Assembly (NCBI GenBank): GCA_002897115.2
Contig: BCIH01000011.1
Location: 215,234-279,233 of the forward strand
DNA from: Prototheca cutis
Taxonomy: Eukaryota; Chlorophyta; Trebouxiophyceae; Chlorellales; Chlorellaceae
Direction of reading: 5' to 3'
DNA: 64,000 nucleotides
This document shows positions 11,588 to 24,101 of this stretch, in pieces; position 1 is the first letter of the stretch, and each line of letters begins with the position of its first letter. Made by a program: the position numbers and the translations under genes. The notes under the pieces are model-generated. The model had not been told where the DNA came from and ran no database searches. It saw only the letters and a list, made by a program, of their open reading frames with translations.

Positions 11588-13110
11588 GTCCAACCGCAGG
11601 GTGCTGTCCGGTGGCGCGCCAGTAACGTCAGTCGACCTCGGCACCCCCCCGAGGTCGCTCGCCAGGAATGCCGGGCATTACGTCCGCACGTCGCGAACAG
11701 AGGCCATTAAAGTCTGCATGGCGATAGGCAGGCAGCCAAGGCCCTGTCACGCGGGCTCTCGCTCTCCAGTCGGGCACGTCCTGACATAACGGCAGTACGA
11801 CGGGCCTAAGCAGCTTCCCCGCGTCGCTGCGCCGGAACAGTGCAGGATGTCCTTATGCGCAAACAATAGCCACAATGCGTCGTCTCAAAAGTAAAATCAA
11901 ACTTCTTGCCTTCCATATGCTTGCTCTGTTGAAATGGGAGGTGATTTTGCGAGCGCGCAAAAGTACTCGCGGGGCCCTGTGACCCCCACCATACGCGCAA
12001 CCATCCCTATCCCGCCTGGAACGATCTAAATACAAAGTCCGTAACCAGCATTTCTATAGCTCACAGATTAGTTTTCATGTAAATCGTTACAGCGAGTGAA
12101 GAGTCCAAGACAGGTCGTTGCGCACAACCGTAGCGCGACACACAGAGCGACGCCCGCCCCACTCCGGCGCGACACTCGCCGATCTCAGCTAGCGTCTGAA
12201 CCTTGGTGTAACAAAACACTAGATCTCTGAAAGCAAGTTGCCATCGTTTCATGAGACATACTCGACGACGAGGGTAGTGAAAGGCGAGTCCTTGGCCGGA
12301 CGCCACGTGAACCCTTCATTGTTACGAATTTCCGATGAATGGTCACCATCCCTAGTCCGGGATGTGCCTGAGGACGTCTGAGCGTCCTCCACGGTGACCC
12401 ATAATATGCCTTGCAGTAAACCACAACGAATTGTTATCTAATAGTGAACTCAACAGTGTTTTTGCATGGGAGAGGCACCCAGGTCACCTCATGCCCTGCA
12501 CCGGCATCAGCAGTGGCCTCGATCTGCCTCTGAGGCACGGCCTCATACGGACGGCCTTCTGGGCTCTTTGAATGCATACACATTTGCATACCCCCCCCTG
12601 GGCCCCCTCCCATGCCCCATCCGCCAGTCTTGCTGGTTGGCTTCTGGGAGCAGGTGGTGGTGGATATGCGTCGCAGCATTTCTGGGCAAACAAACGGGCT
12701 GCAGGCTCCGATAGAGTGATGAGTCTCTGAATTCAGAAACGGGTTGATGTGTGAAAGGTAGCGAGAAAGAACGTGGCACTCTGAACTGCGCTGCAGTACA
12801 GGTGGGGGGCCCCTTTGGCCTCCCTCCCCCAGCCCAGATGGCCCGCCATGTGGTCANGAGGAAGGCCGATGCCGGAAGTTTTGGTCCCCCCATGCCTGGC
12901 GGGGGACAAGCGACGTTGACAAGGGATGCCCCGGACCTGGTCTGAATCTTTTACAACCAAATAATCCAAAAGATCACTCCAGGGTGGGCCCAAGCACCGG
13001 CCACGGCGCAGGAGGGGGCGGAGTTTGAACACCCCTACTCAGCCCCGCTTCGAATGTTCCTTCGGGACCAGGGCTTCGTTTGAGAGCCCTGTCACCTCTT
13101 TGAGCAGCTT
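11588..13110. other. long intergenic stretch, partly AT-richer
   Basis: No exon could be supported. The segment from about 11,860 to 12,430 looks visibly richer in A and T than the flanking genes and contains only short frames. It separates the divergently transcribed O-GlcNAc transferase (minus) and ARM/BTB (plus) genes, so both promoters should lie here. I looked for tRNA-like cloverleaf motifs and saw none. Confidence 0.4.
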
Positions 13111-16071
13111 ATGTCAGACGCCGGCCGTAAGCGGAGGTTGGAAGAGCTTCACGTCGGCTCGCTGGGGGTGCTGGCGATGGGTACGGCCTACCAGCCGGAA
13201 GTAGCACACAAGGCGAGTTGGGGATGGGCTGGCTGGGCCCGACCGTTTCGCGGCGTTCATTCATGCCCGCTCACATGTTCGAGACTGCGCGCGGTGCAGG
13301 TTCGGGAGCTGGTGCACACGTTGAAGGGGGTCCTTGATCCTGCGAAGGAGCTCCCGGCGCTCAAGGTCACGGTCCGCGCGCTGCTCGACATCTGCAAGAA
13401 TGGTGGGCTGCAGCTTGGTCCGTTCATGAGGTGCTGGGGGACACCATGGCCTTGGTCCGACGAGTCTGCACTGTTGGCCCGAGGGCACATGTCAGCCACT
13501 CCCTGCCCGGGCCCCTCCCATTTGCCGCAGAGGAGAACCTCGACGTTGCCGCCAAGGAGGGCACCATCGATGCCGTCGTAAAACTGCTCCAGCTGGCCCC
13601 TACGGCCAGCAGCCCGGCCGGCAAGGGCGAACCCCCTGTGTACGTGTCTCGGGATTCTGGGATTGGACTGTCGAGGGGCTGGGCTGGGCTGGGGATTGGG
13701 AGGGCTAGGGCCGTCCATGATATCTCTGGCACCCTGGCCTGTCTTGTGCTTCCCTCGGGATTCCCACCCCGGGCACTGCAGTCCCCAATTGTGGCATGTT
13801 GATGGCGCCTCGTTGAGAGCATGGCATTTTTTCTGAGGACAGCCTACAACCAACACCGCCATCCACAAAACCCAAATGTCCAGTGAGGTGGAGGAGCTTG
13901 AGCGTGACATCTGTTTCCTGCTGGGCCTGCTGGCCATCCGGTCGGCGCATCAGGCGGCCATCTGCGCGGCTGGCGCGTTGCCGGCGTTGGTCTCCCTGGT
14001 GGCTCGCTACGCCGGCCGCGGCGACGAGCTGCTGAGCGGCGTGTCCGCGGCGGCTGCGCGNCGCGCAGCCGATGCCATCACCAACCTCGCGCATGAAAAC
14101 AGCGGGGTGAAGGATCGCGTGCGCGGCGAGGGGGGCGTGCCGCACCTGGTCTCGCTGCTGCGTGTCATGGACGTCAAGGTGCAGCGCGCGGCGGCGGGCA
14201 CGCTGCGCACGCTGGCGTTCAAGAACGAGGGAAACAAGGCGCTGATTGTGGCGCTGGGTGCACTGCCGCTGCTGGTGCAGATGCTGGGGGCCGAGGACTC
14301 GACGCTGCACTACGAGGCTGTGGGCGTCGTGGGCAACCTGGTGCACAGCTCGGCGACGATCAAGCGTGCCGTGCTGGAGGCCGGGGCTCTGCAGCCCATC
14401 GTCAACCTGCTGTCCAGTCCCTGCCCGGACTCGCAGCGCGAGGCGGCACTGCTGTTGGGCCAGTTTGCGGCGGAGGGGGGTTGCAAGGCTGCCATCGTGC
14501 AGCGCGGCGCGGTGCCGCCGTTGGTCGACATGCTGGCCCACGCCGACCCCCAGCTGCGTGAGATGGCCGCGTTTGCCCTGGGGCGGCTGGCCCAAGATGC
14601 CGACAACCAGGCGGGGATTGTAGCCGGGGGTGGCCTGGCCCCGTTGCTCGACCTGCTGGAGTCCCGCCAAGGGGGCCTTCAGCACAATGCGGCGTTTGCG
14701 CTGTACGGCCTGGCCGAGAGCGACGATAATCTGGTGGAGTTTGTGCGTGAGGGCGCGGTGCAGCGCATGCTGGCGGCCGACCTCGTCGTCCAGCCCAGCC
14801 GCGACTGCATGGCCAAGACGGTGCGCCGGCTGCAGGAGCGCCTGAAAGGCCGGGCGCTGGGTCAAATCCTGTACGGCCTGCAGCACGCGCCGCCACCGCA
14901 GCGCCTGCGCGTGGCCATTGCGCTGTGCGCGCTGTGCACCCCGGAGTCGCCCAGCGCCGCGGCAAAAAAACTCATGCTGCTCGACCGCCGAGCGCTCGAC
15001 CCGCTGCTCGAGGCGCTGACCGAGCCGGGCGCACCGCCCGAAGCCCAGGAAGCCGCCGCTGCGGCCCTCGTCCGCGCCGCAGACTGCTGCGCCTGCTGCG
15101 GTGGGGACGGCGGTGGTGAGAATGCTGCCCTGCCGGCAGCAGGACAACCAGCACCGACAGCGGAGCCTGCGGAGCGGCCACGGCCCGACGGTGACACCAC
15201 AGACATGGCCGTGGACGGCGCTGCTGTTGCCATCGCTATGGACTCCTCCGTAAACATGGACAGCACTACATCTGCAACCCCACCCACCTGGTCTGACCAG
15301 TTTGTGCGGTTGCCGGCAGACATGGTCAACTCACCGGCGGGGTCGGATGTGGCGTTTGAGGTGGAGGGTCGCCGGTTCTACGCGCACCGCGCGCCGCTGC
15401 GGGCGGCGAGCGAGGTGTTTGCGGCGATGCTGGGGGGTCCGTACCGCGAGCGCGACGCGGCGCTGGTGCCCATTCCCAACGTGCGCTGGGCGGCGTGGGA
15501 GGCGGCGGTGCGGTGGTGTTACACGGGGGACGTGGGGGCCGTGACCCCGGCGCTCGCGCGCGAGCTCCTCCCCCTCGCGGACCAGTACATGCTGGACGGC
15601 CTCAAGCGTGCGTGCGAGGCTGCCATCGCGGTGGGGCTGCGCCTCGACAACTTTGCCGCGGTGTTCGAGCTGGGCGAGGCGCACGCCGCCCCGGGGCTGG
15701 CCGCGCGCGCGGCGCTGTTTTGCCTGCGCCGCCACGCGCAGCTGGGCGCGCCTCCGCTGGGCAGTCGAGCCGGGTTTGCCGTCGCCATGCAGCGCATGGC
15801 CCCGCGCCTCAAGGCCGCGCTTGCCGAAAAACTACAGNCGGACGCCGAAGCGGAAGAGGCCGAGGCCCGCGAGCGACGCAACACCGCCGCCCAAGCTGCT
15901 GCGGCGACGCAGGCCCAGGCAGCGCAAGCCGTCGCGGCGGGTGCCGACGGCGCTGCTGCCGCCGGTGCCGCTGGCCCCGCGCACGACGGCGCCAACGCGC
16001 GAGCGGCAGCAGCTGCCGGCGGAGGTGCAAGGCACGCCGCAGCGCGGTCATCGGCCGCGCCGGCCGTGTGA
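13111..16071 (+). CDS. armadillo-repeat BTB/POZ protein (ABAP1/ARIA-like)
   Basis: The supported exons are 13300-13402, 13531-13639 and the large 13884-16071. They are preceded by a first exon starting at ATG 13111, whose donor is ambiguous (13168 to 13180). The large exon encodes a tandem of armadillo repeats with near-identical blocks to plant ARIA: RAADAITNLAHENS, KVQRAAAGTLRTLAFKN, HYEAVGVVGNLVHSS, REAALLLGQFA, LQHNAAFALYGLA. After an Ala-rich linker comes a BTB domain (SDVAFEVEGRRFYAHRAPL, then AAWEAAVRWCYTGDV and LLPLADQYMLDGLKR). In plants this architecture acts as a substrate adaptor or nuclear regulator that links ABA response or DNA replication control to Cullin-3-type ligases. The tail after the BTB/BACK region is an Ala-rich low-complexity stretch. 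The terminal N in a codon near 15838 leaves the frame intact. Confidence 0.9.
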
Positions 16072-16896
16072 CACGGCCCCTGCACACCGCACGCATCTTG
16101 GGCAGTCCACATGCCGCCAGTTCCTTGGGCAAGCAAACCATCCCTGTGATGGCCCCCCCCCCCAACCACCACCACCATCCCACCGACCCCAACTACAACA
16201 CCCCTTGAACACGCTTGGACACTGGTATCCCTGGGTCCCGGCGCATTCCGGCAACCCCTGTCTGTCTCCACAACACAATGTCCATCTGTCCCCAAGCCCA
16301 CGGTGCTGCTGCCGCCCCCGCATTCTCTGTATGTAAACGTGCGGGACGGCCACACCCAGCGGAGGTGGTGATTCCAGGAGCGGCGCTCGGGCCTGTACAG
16401 CATAAGCTGCTGCCTTTCAAGGTGGGTCGACATGGGTGCACCCTCCCCGACCCCAGGACCTCCCTGGTATGACCAATCGTCTGTCTGTGCTGTCTTTCAG
16501 AACGGGCCACGCCGCGGCGCGTGTGGCCTGGGGCAAGAAGAATATCGGAGCGTGCACGCTGCAGATTTGTGCAGTGCCTGTCAAGCAAGAGGCGATGAAG
16601 CGCTTTGGACAAGGTGGAGTGACAAGCAAGCGGCAATGCACATGCGCACAGGGGAGGAACCCTTTTTTTGTTTTGGGGCTGATTGGAAAAGGGCAGAGAC
16701 ACCTGCAGCAGCGTGTTTTTGGCATGTGCTGTTTGGGCAGGGGAGTTGAGGGAGCAAGAAATCAAATGTATCGTGGTGGGCTTGGGGATGTGTTCTTCGG
16801 ATGTCAGGCCATCCATGGGGGTGTTTGGGGAAGGGATCAGAGAAGGGGGGGCCCAGCTCTCATATCCTTGTCGCCCCAAACAACCACCACCATCTA
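16072..16896. other. convergent intergenic region
   Basis: The region lies between the 3' ends of the ARM/BTB gene (plus) and the O-fucosyltransferase-like gene (minus). No coding exon was recognised. It includes a short C run at about 16149-16158. Confidence 0.45.
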
Positions 16897-18913
16897 CTAG
16901 ACGACGGTGCCGGCGGAGGCAAAGAGGGCATCGGTGCCGATGATGGAGGCATCGACGAGTGCACTCGTCGACCGGGGCAGGCCCTGCAGCGAGCGGTACT
17001 CGCGCAGGTAAAAGGAAAACGTGGACGACCCGAACCCCACAAACAGCCGGCTCCGGGCAAGGACCACAAAGTCCAACAGCGCCTTTTGCTCGCTGTTGAG
17101 CTGCTCCAGCTCCGAGCGGGGGACATACTGCTCCTTGTGGTGAATGGCGCTGCACACGCGCATGTGCCGCAGGTACGACACCGTCCTTGCCATGTCCGTC
17201 GACGCGCCATAGGTCAGAACACCCGACGCCGCATACAGCGGCGTCGTGGCGTTCAGCCCCAGCGCCCGCATGGTCTTGACATAACTCTGCCACACCACCT
17301 GCTGGCCGCCCATGATCATGGCCCAGTCGCGTGCATCCTTTTCGATGCGGAGGTGCACGCCGTTGAAGGGCACCGCGCCGCCGCGGGACACCGCATCGGC
17401 CACTTCCTCCCCCAACGCCAAGATCCGGGGGCTGAACGCCAGGCTCCGCGCCACGCGCGCCACCAACGACAGGTCGCCCAGCGTGCGAAGCATGAAGAAG
17501 GAGCAAGGGAGGTCCAGCACCACGTACGGCACCGCCGTGGGGCCGGTCACGTTGGTCGGGTTCCCACCCGGGCCAAGTAGCCTCGTCTTGGCGCGGGAGA
17601 CAACCGCCGACCGTGCCAAATCCACTAGCTCCGCCATTTCGAGGTTCTTGAGGTACACGCCCTCCAACCTGAGGGGTGGTTCACAGGGTGTATGTTTGGG
17701 GCGGCCGGGGCATAGTCGTTCAAGCACTAATGACCATGCCTGTAGTCAAGGTGTGAACTGAGGCCCACACCCCCATCAATCCATCCATCCATTAATCAAT
17801 GGTGTCGCGGGAAGGTTGCAGGCGGTGGACAGACTGACAAGGCAAGCTGCCATCAATTCCTCTGAATGAACACAGCGCAGACATCAAATCTCCTCGCTCC
17901 CGACACACGCACACATCCCCCAGGAATGACAAAACCCAGGACTAGCACCAGAACCTCAAAAAACACACACACCTGGTGACCAGGGCCGGGTCGACGTCAG
18001 GTTGGGGGTACATGGGAAAGGCGACACCCGGCTGTGTGAGGTCCGGAAACGGCGTGAGCGCAGGCGTGCGGTGGACGTGCAGGCCCGCAGCACGCCAGCT
18101 GGTAATGACCGCATCGACATCGAGGAGGGAGTCTAGGGGCACGGGCGCCCAGCGCACCTCGTTCTTCTCCTTGAACACCGAGAAGTAGTGCTCAAAGGAA
18201 TCGCGGCACACCGCCGGCGGCAGCACTACCTCTGCACCCAGCACGCGTGCCAGGCTCAGCGCCGCGATGTGCGAGTAGTGCTGGTTGATCAGCCCGGTGC
18301 ATGCAGTATAGCGCAGCACGACGCGCAACCGGTGCGCCAGTCGGCCCTCGCCCCGGCCCACGCGGACATAGTGCTCCGCGGCTTCTTCCTCGTCCTCCAG
18401 ACCCAGATCCGGGTGGTATGCCATGTATGCCGCCGCATCAAACCAGGACGGCAGCCCGGAGACGATCGAGGACAAGTCCGTGGTTGACGCTGTCGCGGCA
18501 CCACCCTCCCCATCGCCTTCTCCATCCTCCAACACCGTGACTTCCAGGCCGCCACGGCCGTCGCGTGTCACAGTGGTGGACTTCGCCCGGCCCGCGCCAT
18601 CCACATAGAGCTCTGTGGTCACGGCGGTGCCCTTCGGNCGGTCGCCGTGGGCCGCCAGGGTGGTGGTGGTGGAGATGACGGTGGTCATCCCGCGTCCGTG
18701 GGGCATGGCGCGGGCCAGATGGTCGGGCCATGGTCCCACGTGCAGGCCCAGGGCCAGCAGAGCCGCGCCGGCCAGCAGGAGCAGGGCCAGGAACCGCAGG
18801 TTGCCGGGATCCCGCACAGGGCGCAGGCCCAGGTTGGAGGCGGACCCGGGGCTCGAGGTGATGGACATCAGGCTGTTACGCCTAGATCCCACCCCGGTGG
18901 TCACGGGCAGCAT
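16897..18913 (-). CDS. type II membrane O-fucosyltransferase-like glycosyltransferase
   Basis: Two exons, 18913-17973 and 17668-16897, join across a 304-base GT-AG intron to give 570 residues. The chosen ATG places a single hydrophobic anchor ([17 protein letters not shown]) at about residues 39-57 after a basic N-terminus, the layout of a Golgi type II enzyme. The lumenal part has the GDP-fucose O-fucosyltransferase pattern: an N-terminal TGLINQHYS...LARVLGAEVVLP block, a central FNGVHLRIEKDA.DW block, and a C-terminal LLDFVVLARSRLFVGFGSSTFSF block. The last two correspond to the nucleotide-sugar-binding regions of PF10250-type proteins. The acceptor cannot be told from sequence. One N falls in the stem region. 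An upstream in-frame extension to 19042 exists but lacks an ATG and would place the anchor too far inside. Confidence 0.8.
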
Positions 18914-19541
18914 GATGCCGCGGCTAACACGGAGACAGGCCGGGGTGCGGGGAGTCGACGAGGCGGTTCCCGCCTGACCAGGGCCCTGGAGGACGCGCCA
19001 GAGGACAACCCCGTCCTCACAGCGGTGTTTCTGCAGCTCCAATACTATCGATGCGAGCGCACGGCGTTCGCGGAATCAGGGCCCAAGCGCGTGCATGAGA
19101 CCAATAGCTTACACGGCAGAGACACTCCCGGGGAAGGTGTTGTGCCGCCACGAGGGGCCGCTGATCAAGCCCGTGCACAGCCGACGAGCAGACAGATACG
19201 GACAATACCAATCGATAGGGGTGTTTTGTGATGGGGAGGGTTATCGCAAGCGGAATGGCGGTGCTGCTGGCGCCAAACCCTGGCCTGGCCCTGTCGCAGG
19301 CAACAATCGCGCAGGCCATGGGGATGGACCACCCACGCCCACCCCAGCAATCTCGGGCCTTTGGCCATGCCCATGCATGCAGGGCCCGACGCCCATGCTG
19401 GACCACATTCAATACGCTACCGTTCTGTGCACTGTGTTTTTTAAATTAAACGCATTGCACCCCAGCGGGCGCACGTGCTGAGGCATCCACGGGACGTGCT
19501 CCTTTGTGGGTGGGCTGGCCGTGACAGCGGCATCGCAGGCC
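18914..19541. other. divergent promoter region
   Basis: This stretch lies between the starts of the fucosyltransferase-like gene (minus) and the bL21m gene (plus). No coding exon is seen, and both promoters are expected here. Confidence 0.4.
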
Positions 19542-20364
19542 ATGGCTGCCAGGCGGGCGCTGGCCTTTGCGGCGGAATGCCTTGGGAGCAGGTTTTCGGC
19601 CCCATCCTCCACGGGACTCCGGGGCTTTGCGTCCGCAGCGATGGAGGCGGGCGCCGGCTCGGGCCCCACCCCTCCCCAGGCCCGTCCCTTCACGGTGCTG
19701 GAGGAGCGGGTGCAGGGTGCTTACCACGTGCCCCTGCGCCCCGTGTTTGCGGTGGTGGAGCTGGCAGGCACGCAGTACAAGGTCACCCCCAATGACACCA
19801 TCGTCACCGAGAAGCTCGTGGGCGTCGACGTCTCAGACCGCCTGACTCTGGACCGCGTGTTGCTGGCGGGAACACAGGAGCTCACGCTCATTGGCCGGCC
19901 CACGCTGCCGGACATCACCGTCACTGCAGCAGTGGAGGTGAATATGTGGTGGTCGCTGTGTGTGCGTGGTGGTGGTGGGGCTTGAGGGCAGGCCCTCCAT
20001 GCCCGCTGTGTGTCGGATGGTGTTTGCTCGGGTAGGGTGCAACTGCAACGCACGACAATCAACCCCGCTGCTCACGGAAACACTCGACAGGAGCAATTCC
20101 TGGATGGCAAGGTCCTCATCTTCCACAAGCGCCGGCGGAAGAACTCACGGAGGCTGAAGGGCCACCGGCAGGTCCGTCGTTTTGTGGTGTGCGTGGGGGG
20201 GCCCGGTCTGCCTGGGTTCAAACCTGCCTGGATGGAGACGGCTGACTCAGCAGTCACCAACTAAACCCTTGACACCCATCAATCAATCTGCCAAACAGCC
20301 GCTGACGATGCTGCGGATCATTGACATCAAGGGCGTGGAGGAAAGCGCGGCGGAGTCTAGCTGA
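19542..20364 (+). CDS. mitochondrial large-subunit ribosomal protein bL21m
   Basis: Three exons, 19542-19937, 20091-20171 and 20299-20364, all join in phase 0 and give 180 residues. The first about 60 residues are a typical organelle presequence (MAARRALAF, later Ala/Gly-rich). The mature part matches bL21: FAVVELAGTQYKV near the start, then the RVLL.G loop, and the basic RNA-binding stretch HKRRRKNSRRLKGHRQ. It ends with LRI.DIKG. The KRRRKN..R..GHRQ motif and the C-terminal L..LRI.DI resemble the mitochondrial form more than the plastid one, but the compartment is inferred. The protein is a structural component of the organellar 50S-type subunit. Confidence 0.9.
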
Positions 20365-20671
20365 TGATGAGAGTTGGGTCGATTGATGGAGGCAGCGCGG
20401 GAGACAAGACCATTGTCCGGCACTGTTGTGCGCCAGGATTGTTTGCTGGGATGGGGTGCCTGCGTCGTGCCCGAGTCCTTGGTGGGAACTCCCTCTGGAG
20501 GATCAGCCTGGATCCGTTCGCACTTTTCCAGTTGCGATGACTGTGCACCGAGGAATGTCACGCTGCAGCAATGGCAAGTCATCAATTTTCAAGGAGTACT
20601 GCAGTTGCAGTTGCAGTACCATCGCATCATAAATCTTCACAACAACAGCTTCAAAGCGTCGTTCTTCTTCT
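20365..20671. other. convergent spacer between the bL21m and RUS genes
   Basis: About 300 bases separate the two stop codons. No coding content is seen, and both 3' untranslated regions should lie here. Confidence 0.5.
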
Positions 20672-22660
20672 TCAAAGGTCGGATTTCGCAAAGTCCAGCA
20701 GCTGCACGCGGTTGTCTTGGGCATTGAGCATGCTGTGCTGCAGGTTCCAGCCCTGGCGTGCCGCGGAATCCAGGAAATCCCGAACCAGGTCCCCCCCCGC
20801 AGCCGCCACCAGTTCCTGCGCTGCCCGGCCGGCGGCCCCGGGGTCCAGCCCCGCCAGGCGCGCCGCGGCCTGAGCCCGGAACTTGCGCAGTGCCACNGCG
20901 CTCTTGGGCACGGCTGTGGCTGGTGGTGATGAGGACGAAGACGTGNTCTGTTCAGGAGATGATGAGGAACCANGTGACCAGTTGGTTGGAAAGAGCCGGT
21001 GAAGGGGCCTTGTCCGCCGTGGGGTTTCATGACTAGTCGTGGCCCCATCTGCCCTCGCCATTCCCTGACTGCTGCTGCTGCTCGCCTTCCCTCCCGTCAA
21101 CAGCATCGTCCCTCCTGCAGCGCTGGCTGCATTCGTCGATCCCAGCTGGATCGCTCCTAGAAGCAACTGCGCTTCGACTGCGCCTCGAAGGACGTCGACG
21201 GGTGTGGCATCGTCACGGAGCAGCACGCTGGCCGTCGCACGGCCTGGCGAGTAGGAAAGCGCAGCGCGTGACCGGCGCAGCGTGCGAAGCGCGGCGTGCA
21301 GCTCGGGGCCGCCCGCGCAGGCTTCTGCCACGGGGACGCCAATGGCCACTCGCCCACCCTTCCGGGGCAGCCAAGGCACCAGCACCTCGTTCGCATTTGC
21401 CTCCTCGGGAGAAGGCGCTGAACCTATTTTTTGTTCGTTTATGTGTGTGTGTTGGGGGGGGGGGGGGGGGGGGGCTTTGTTTTGTTCTTTCAGGTGTGCA
21501 GGGGGGCTGAAGCCCACTGGTATGACACAAGGATGTGGCGCATGCATCCGGATGCTCCCACAACCACCCGCCCGCACCGGTCTCGATGTAGCGCTGAACG
21601 CAATAGACTAGGCGCGCCTTGTTCAGATACGGCAGCACCACCGAGTCGACCTCGTGACGCGAGGCATAGAGGTAGCCCGCCGACAGGCACACAAAAGCCG
21701 GCACCACAGGCACTGCTGCCCGGGCCAGCGCGATGCCAAAGGCCGTGCCAATGATATCCGCCAGATTTGCCACGCTTTCCCCTATTTGTTGTTTTCGGGG
21801 GTTTGTTCTTGTTGTTGTGTGAGCGTGCACGTGTAATTGATAACTGGAGAAAGGAGAGTGCATGTCACAAGGACACTGCATGTCTCCTAGGCCCCTACCC
21901 CCCCAACTACCCCCCAACTACCCCAAGCCAACCTTTGGCGGTAATGTCGGCAAGGTTGTTTGCACGAGCAAAGGTGCGGTAGATGGGTGCACGTGTGGCC
22001 GAAGCCGTGACGGCTGCGAGGTTTTTCGCCAGATTCGCGGTGCAGGCCAGGGGCAAGAAAGCGCGGGGCGCCAGCGAGGTGACCAACTCCAGTGCTGCAC
22101 CACCCTCCATCAGTGCGTCCCCCAGCAACCGAAACTGTTTCAGTTCCCCGTCCAGCGACCGACCCCTTCAGGTTGGGGGGTGGGGGTCGTGTTTGCGTGT
22201 GGAAGGGTTATGTAATCTCATGTGCAACCGGCCTGTCCTCCTCCTTCTCAAACACCCACCACCAAACTACCCACCAGAAATACAGAGACACACACATAAA
22301 TATAACAAATCAATATAAAAACAAATAATTAAGTCAAGAAATAACACCCAAGCCAAACAGCGCACCAGCGGGCAAACAGAAATCGGCCTAGACGCCCAGC
22401 GCCGTCTTTGACGACCCAGTTGATGGCCGCCGCCGCCTCGCCTGACCCACGGTTGGCTACGCCCAGTGCGCGGAGCAGGGACCGTGTGGTCAGCACGCTC
22501 ATCGCACCGCCGAAAAAGTACTGCACCGCACGCCAGCGCATGTACTTGGCATACTGTGGGCCCACGCTGGCCGGGTAACCTTGAGGCAGAAGGTATGCCG
22601 CCAGGACCGACCGCGCCCGGCGCCGCTTGGATTCCTGGATTATTATTATTATTGTTATCG

Positions 22661-22697
<37 letters not shown>

Positions 22698-23555
22698 CGC
22701 GCGCGTGCGCGCGTGTGTGTGATAAGGTTGTGGCAGGGGGCGTGAGCCGCAGTGCGCGGCCATCCAGAACGAGGACACAAAAGGAACTACCATAGGACCT
22801 GCCTTGAAGTCGACGACGTCATAGCCCACCGAGGCCTGGGCGTTCGCAGGCGCAGAAGTGTAGACGCGCTTTCCCCGCCTGTTGTGTTCGATGCACAGGG
22901 CCTCTGCCGGGTGTTTGCCACCCTCTGCAGGTCGTTATTGAGTGTGCGGGTTTGGAGGGGGGTGGGGATGAGAGAGGGAAACCTGGGGGCCTGCCGGAAG
23001 GGAGGGACGTCTTGGCCTAACATTCCCTACATCATGTGTGACAGTGCAGCCCAACGCAGCAGTGCCAGCTGAATCAATCACAGCAACCCATGACGCGTGA
23101 TCAACGCACTGGATGAGGCGGCCTGCTCAGCCAAAAAGGCGTCCACACGGTGCATGCTGGCCGAGGCCCATGGGGTGGACAAAGCCCCAGTGTTGGCACA
23201 GCCGTGCATGCCCGGGTCACGTGAGGTGCCAGCTCTCACACGGTCCATGGATGGCCCGCAGGGGCCGGCTGCGCGGGGATCATGGGTCTGACCCTCTGGA
23301 TCATGTCCGATCCTCCGGGCCCTGGCCCCAAGCGCCCACCCTGCACACCAGGATTCGACCAAGAAAAGGACCTCCTGTTCGGCAACGAAATACACATGCA
23401 TGCAAACAGACACATGTGAACACTATGTGTCTCTCGTGTGGCGCACCTGCATTGGGCACCGGCCCCTCAACAAGCTCGAATACAAGCGCAGGGCCGCCGG
23501 GCCGGGTTGTGGGCACCTGGCCGGGCGTCGACACCGCCAATGTGACGCACCGCAT
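20672..23555 (-). CDS. root UVB sensitive (RUS/DUF647) family protein
   Basis: Exons on the minus strand are 23555-23447 (less certain), 22924-22791, 22634-22366, 22165-21933, 21781-21578 and 21417-20672. All phases agree and give about 564 residues. Core RUS motifs are clear: LLPQGYPASVGPQYAKYMRWRAVQ, then AAINWVVKDGAGRLGRFLF, then LGDALMEGGAALELVTSLAP, TANLAKNLAAVTASATRAPIY, and NNLADITAKGESVANLADI(I)GT. The C-terminal third is divergent, with a low-complexity serine stretch. In plants RUS proteins act in vitamin B6 homeostasis, auxin transport or UV-B response, and many are plastid- or membrane-associated. The first exon (start ATG 23555) is chosen because its donor phase fits and the second exon needs an upstream partner. 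It lacks independent similarity. Intron 2 holds a (GT)n/(GC)n tract, and the intron at 21418-21577 holds a poly-G run. Confidence 0.85.
22665..22718. repeat. (GT)n-(GC)n dinucleotide tract in a RUS intron
   Basis: Alternating GT, then GC, then GT units fill much of the intron upstream of the exon that begins at 22634 on the minus strand. Confidence 0.85.
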
Positions 23556-24101
23556 GTCACCCTAGCGGCTGCATCGCGACATGGCAGACTCAAAATGTAA
23601 CAATAATACAATGCGGATGTCCTCGGGAGGTGATATAGGTCTCGCATGCTTTGGGTCCTTGCTCCTTACCGGACAGATTGATGGGAGATTGACGTTGCGG
23701 TATCTGTGCTCCCCGTTTCTGGACTTGCCCCAAATTCCCACTGCACCCGTGAATGCACAGGTCCCAGAGCATCCAGGTCACGCCATGCTCGGATGTGTGT
23801 GTGACAGCTGTCAAAAGAACCTGGCAACAGCAGCAATACGCAGCGCGAGGAGGGACTCGGCTGTGCCCAAGGTGGGCAGAAGCAACGGCCCGGCCGCGTC
23901 AAGTCTTGGTTGCTGATCAAAGTCAATAAAACACAGAAATCCATGGAGTAACGAACGAGTGTTGTCTGAGAGGCTCAGTTGTACGAAGGGACTCCATCTC
24001 TCTCCAGGGCAACGCCTGTCCCATGAGCGTCCAGTTGCCGGCGGTGGTGCGCTCGAGCCGGGCCCGGCGAGCGGGACCCGGCCACGGGCCCTCTCCCAAA
24101 G
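23556..24101. other. intergenic stretch
   Basis: The stretch separates the RUS start (minus) and the 3' end of the Kunitz gene (minus). No supported exon was found. Confidence 0.4.

Noticed and set aside
13705..15147. 480-codon minus-strand frame opposite the ARM/BTB exon
   Set aside because: It lies antisense to a strongly supported coding exon with plant ARIA motifs. Long antisense frames are expected in GC-rich codon usage, and its translation is Gln/Arg/His-rich without domains.
15519..16433. 304-codon minus-strand frame overlapping the BTB exon
   Set aside because: It is a shadow of the coding exon, with Ala-rich low-complexity content and no recognisable motif.
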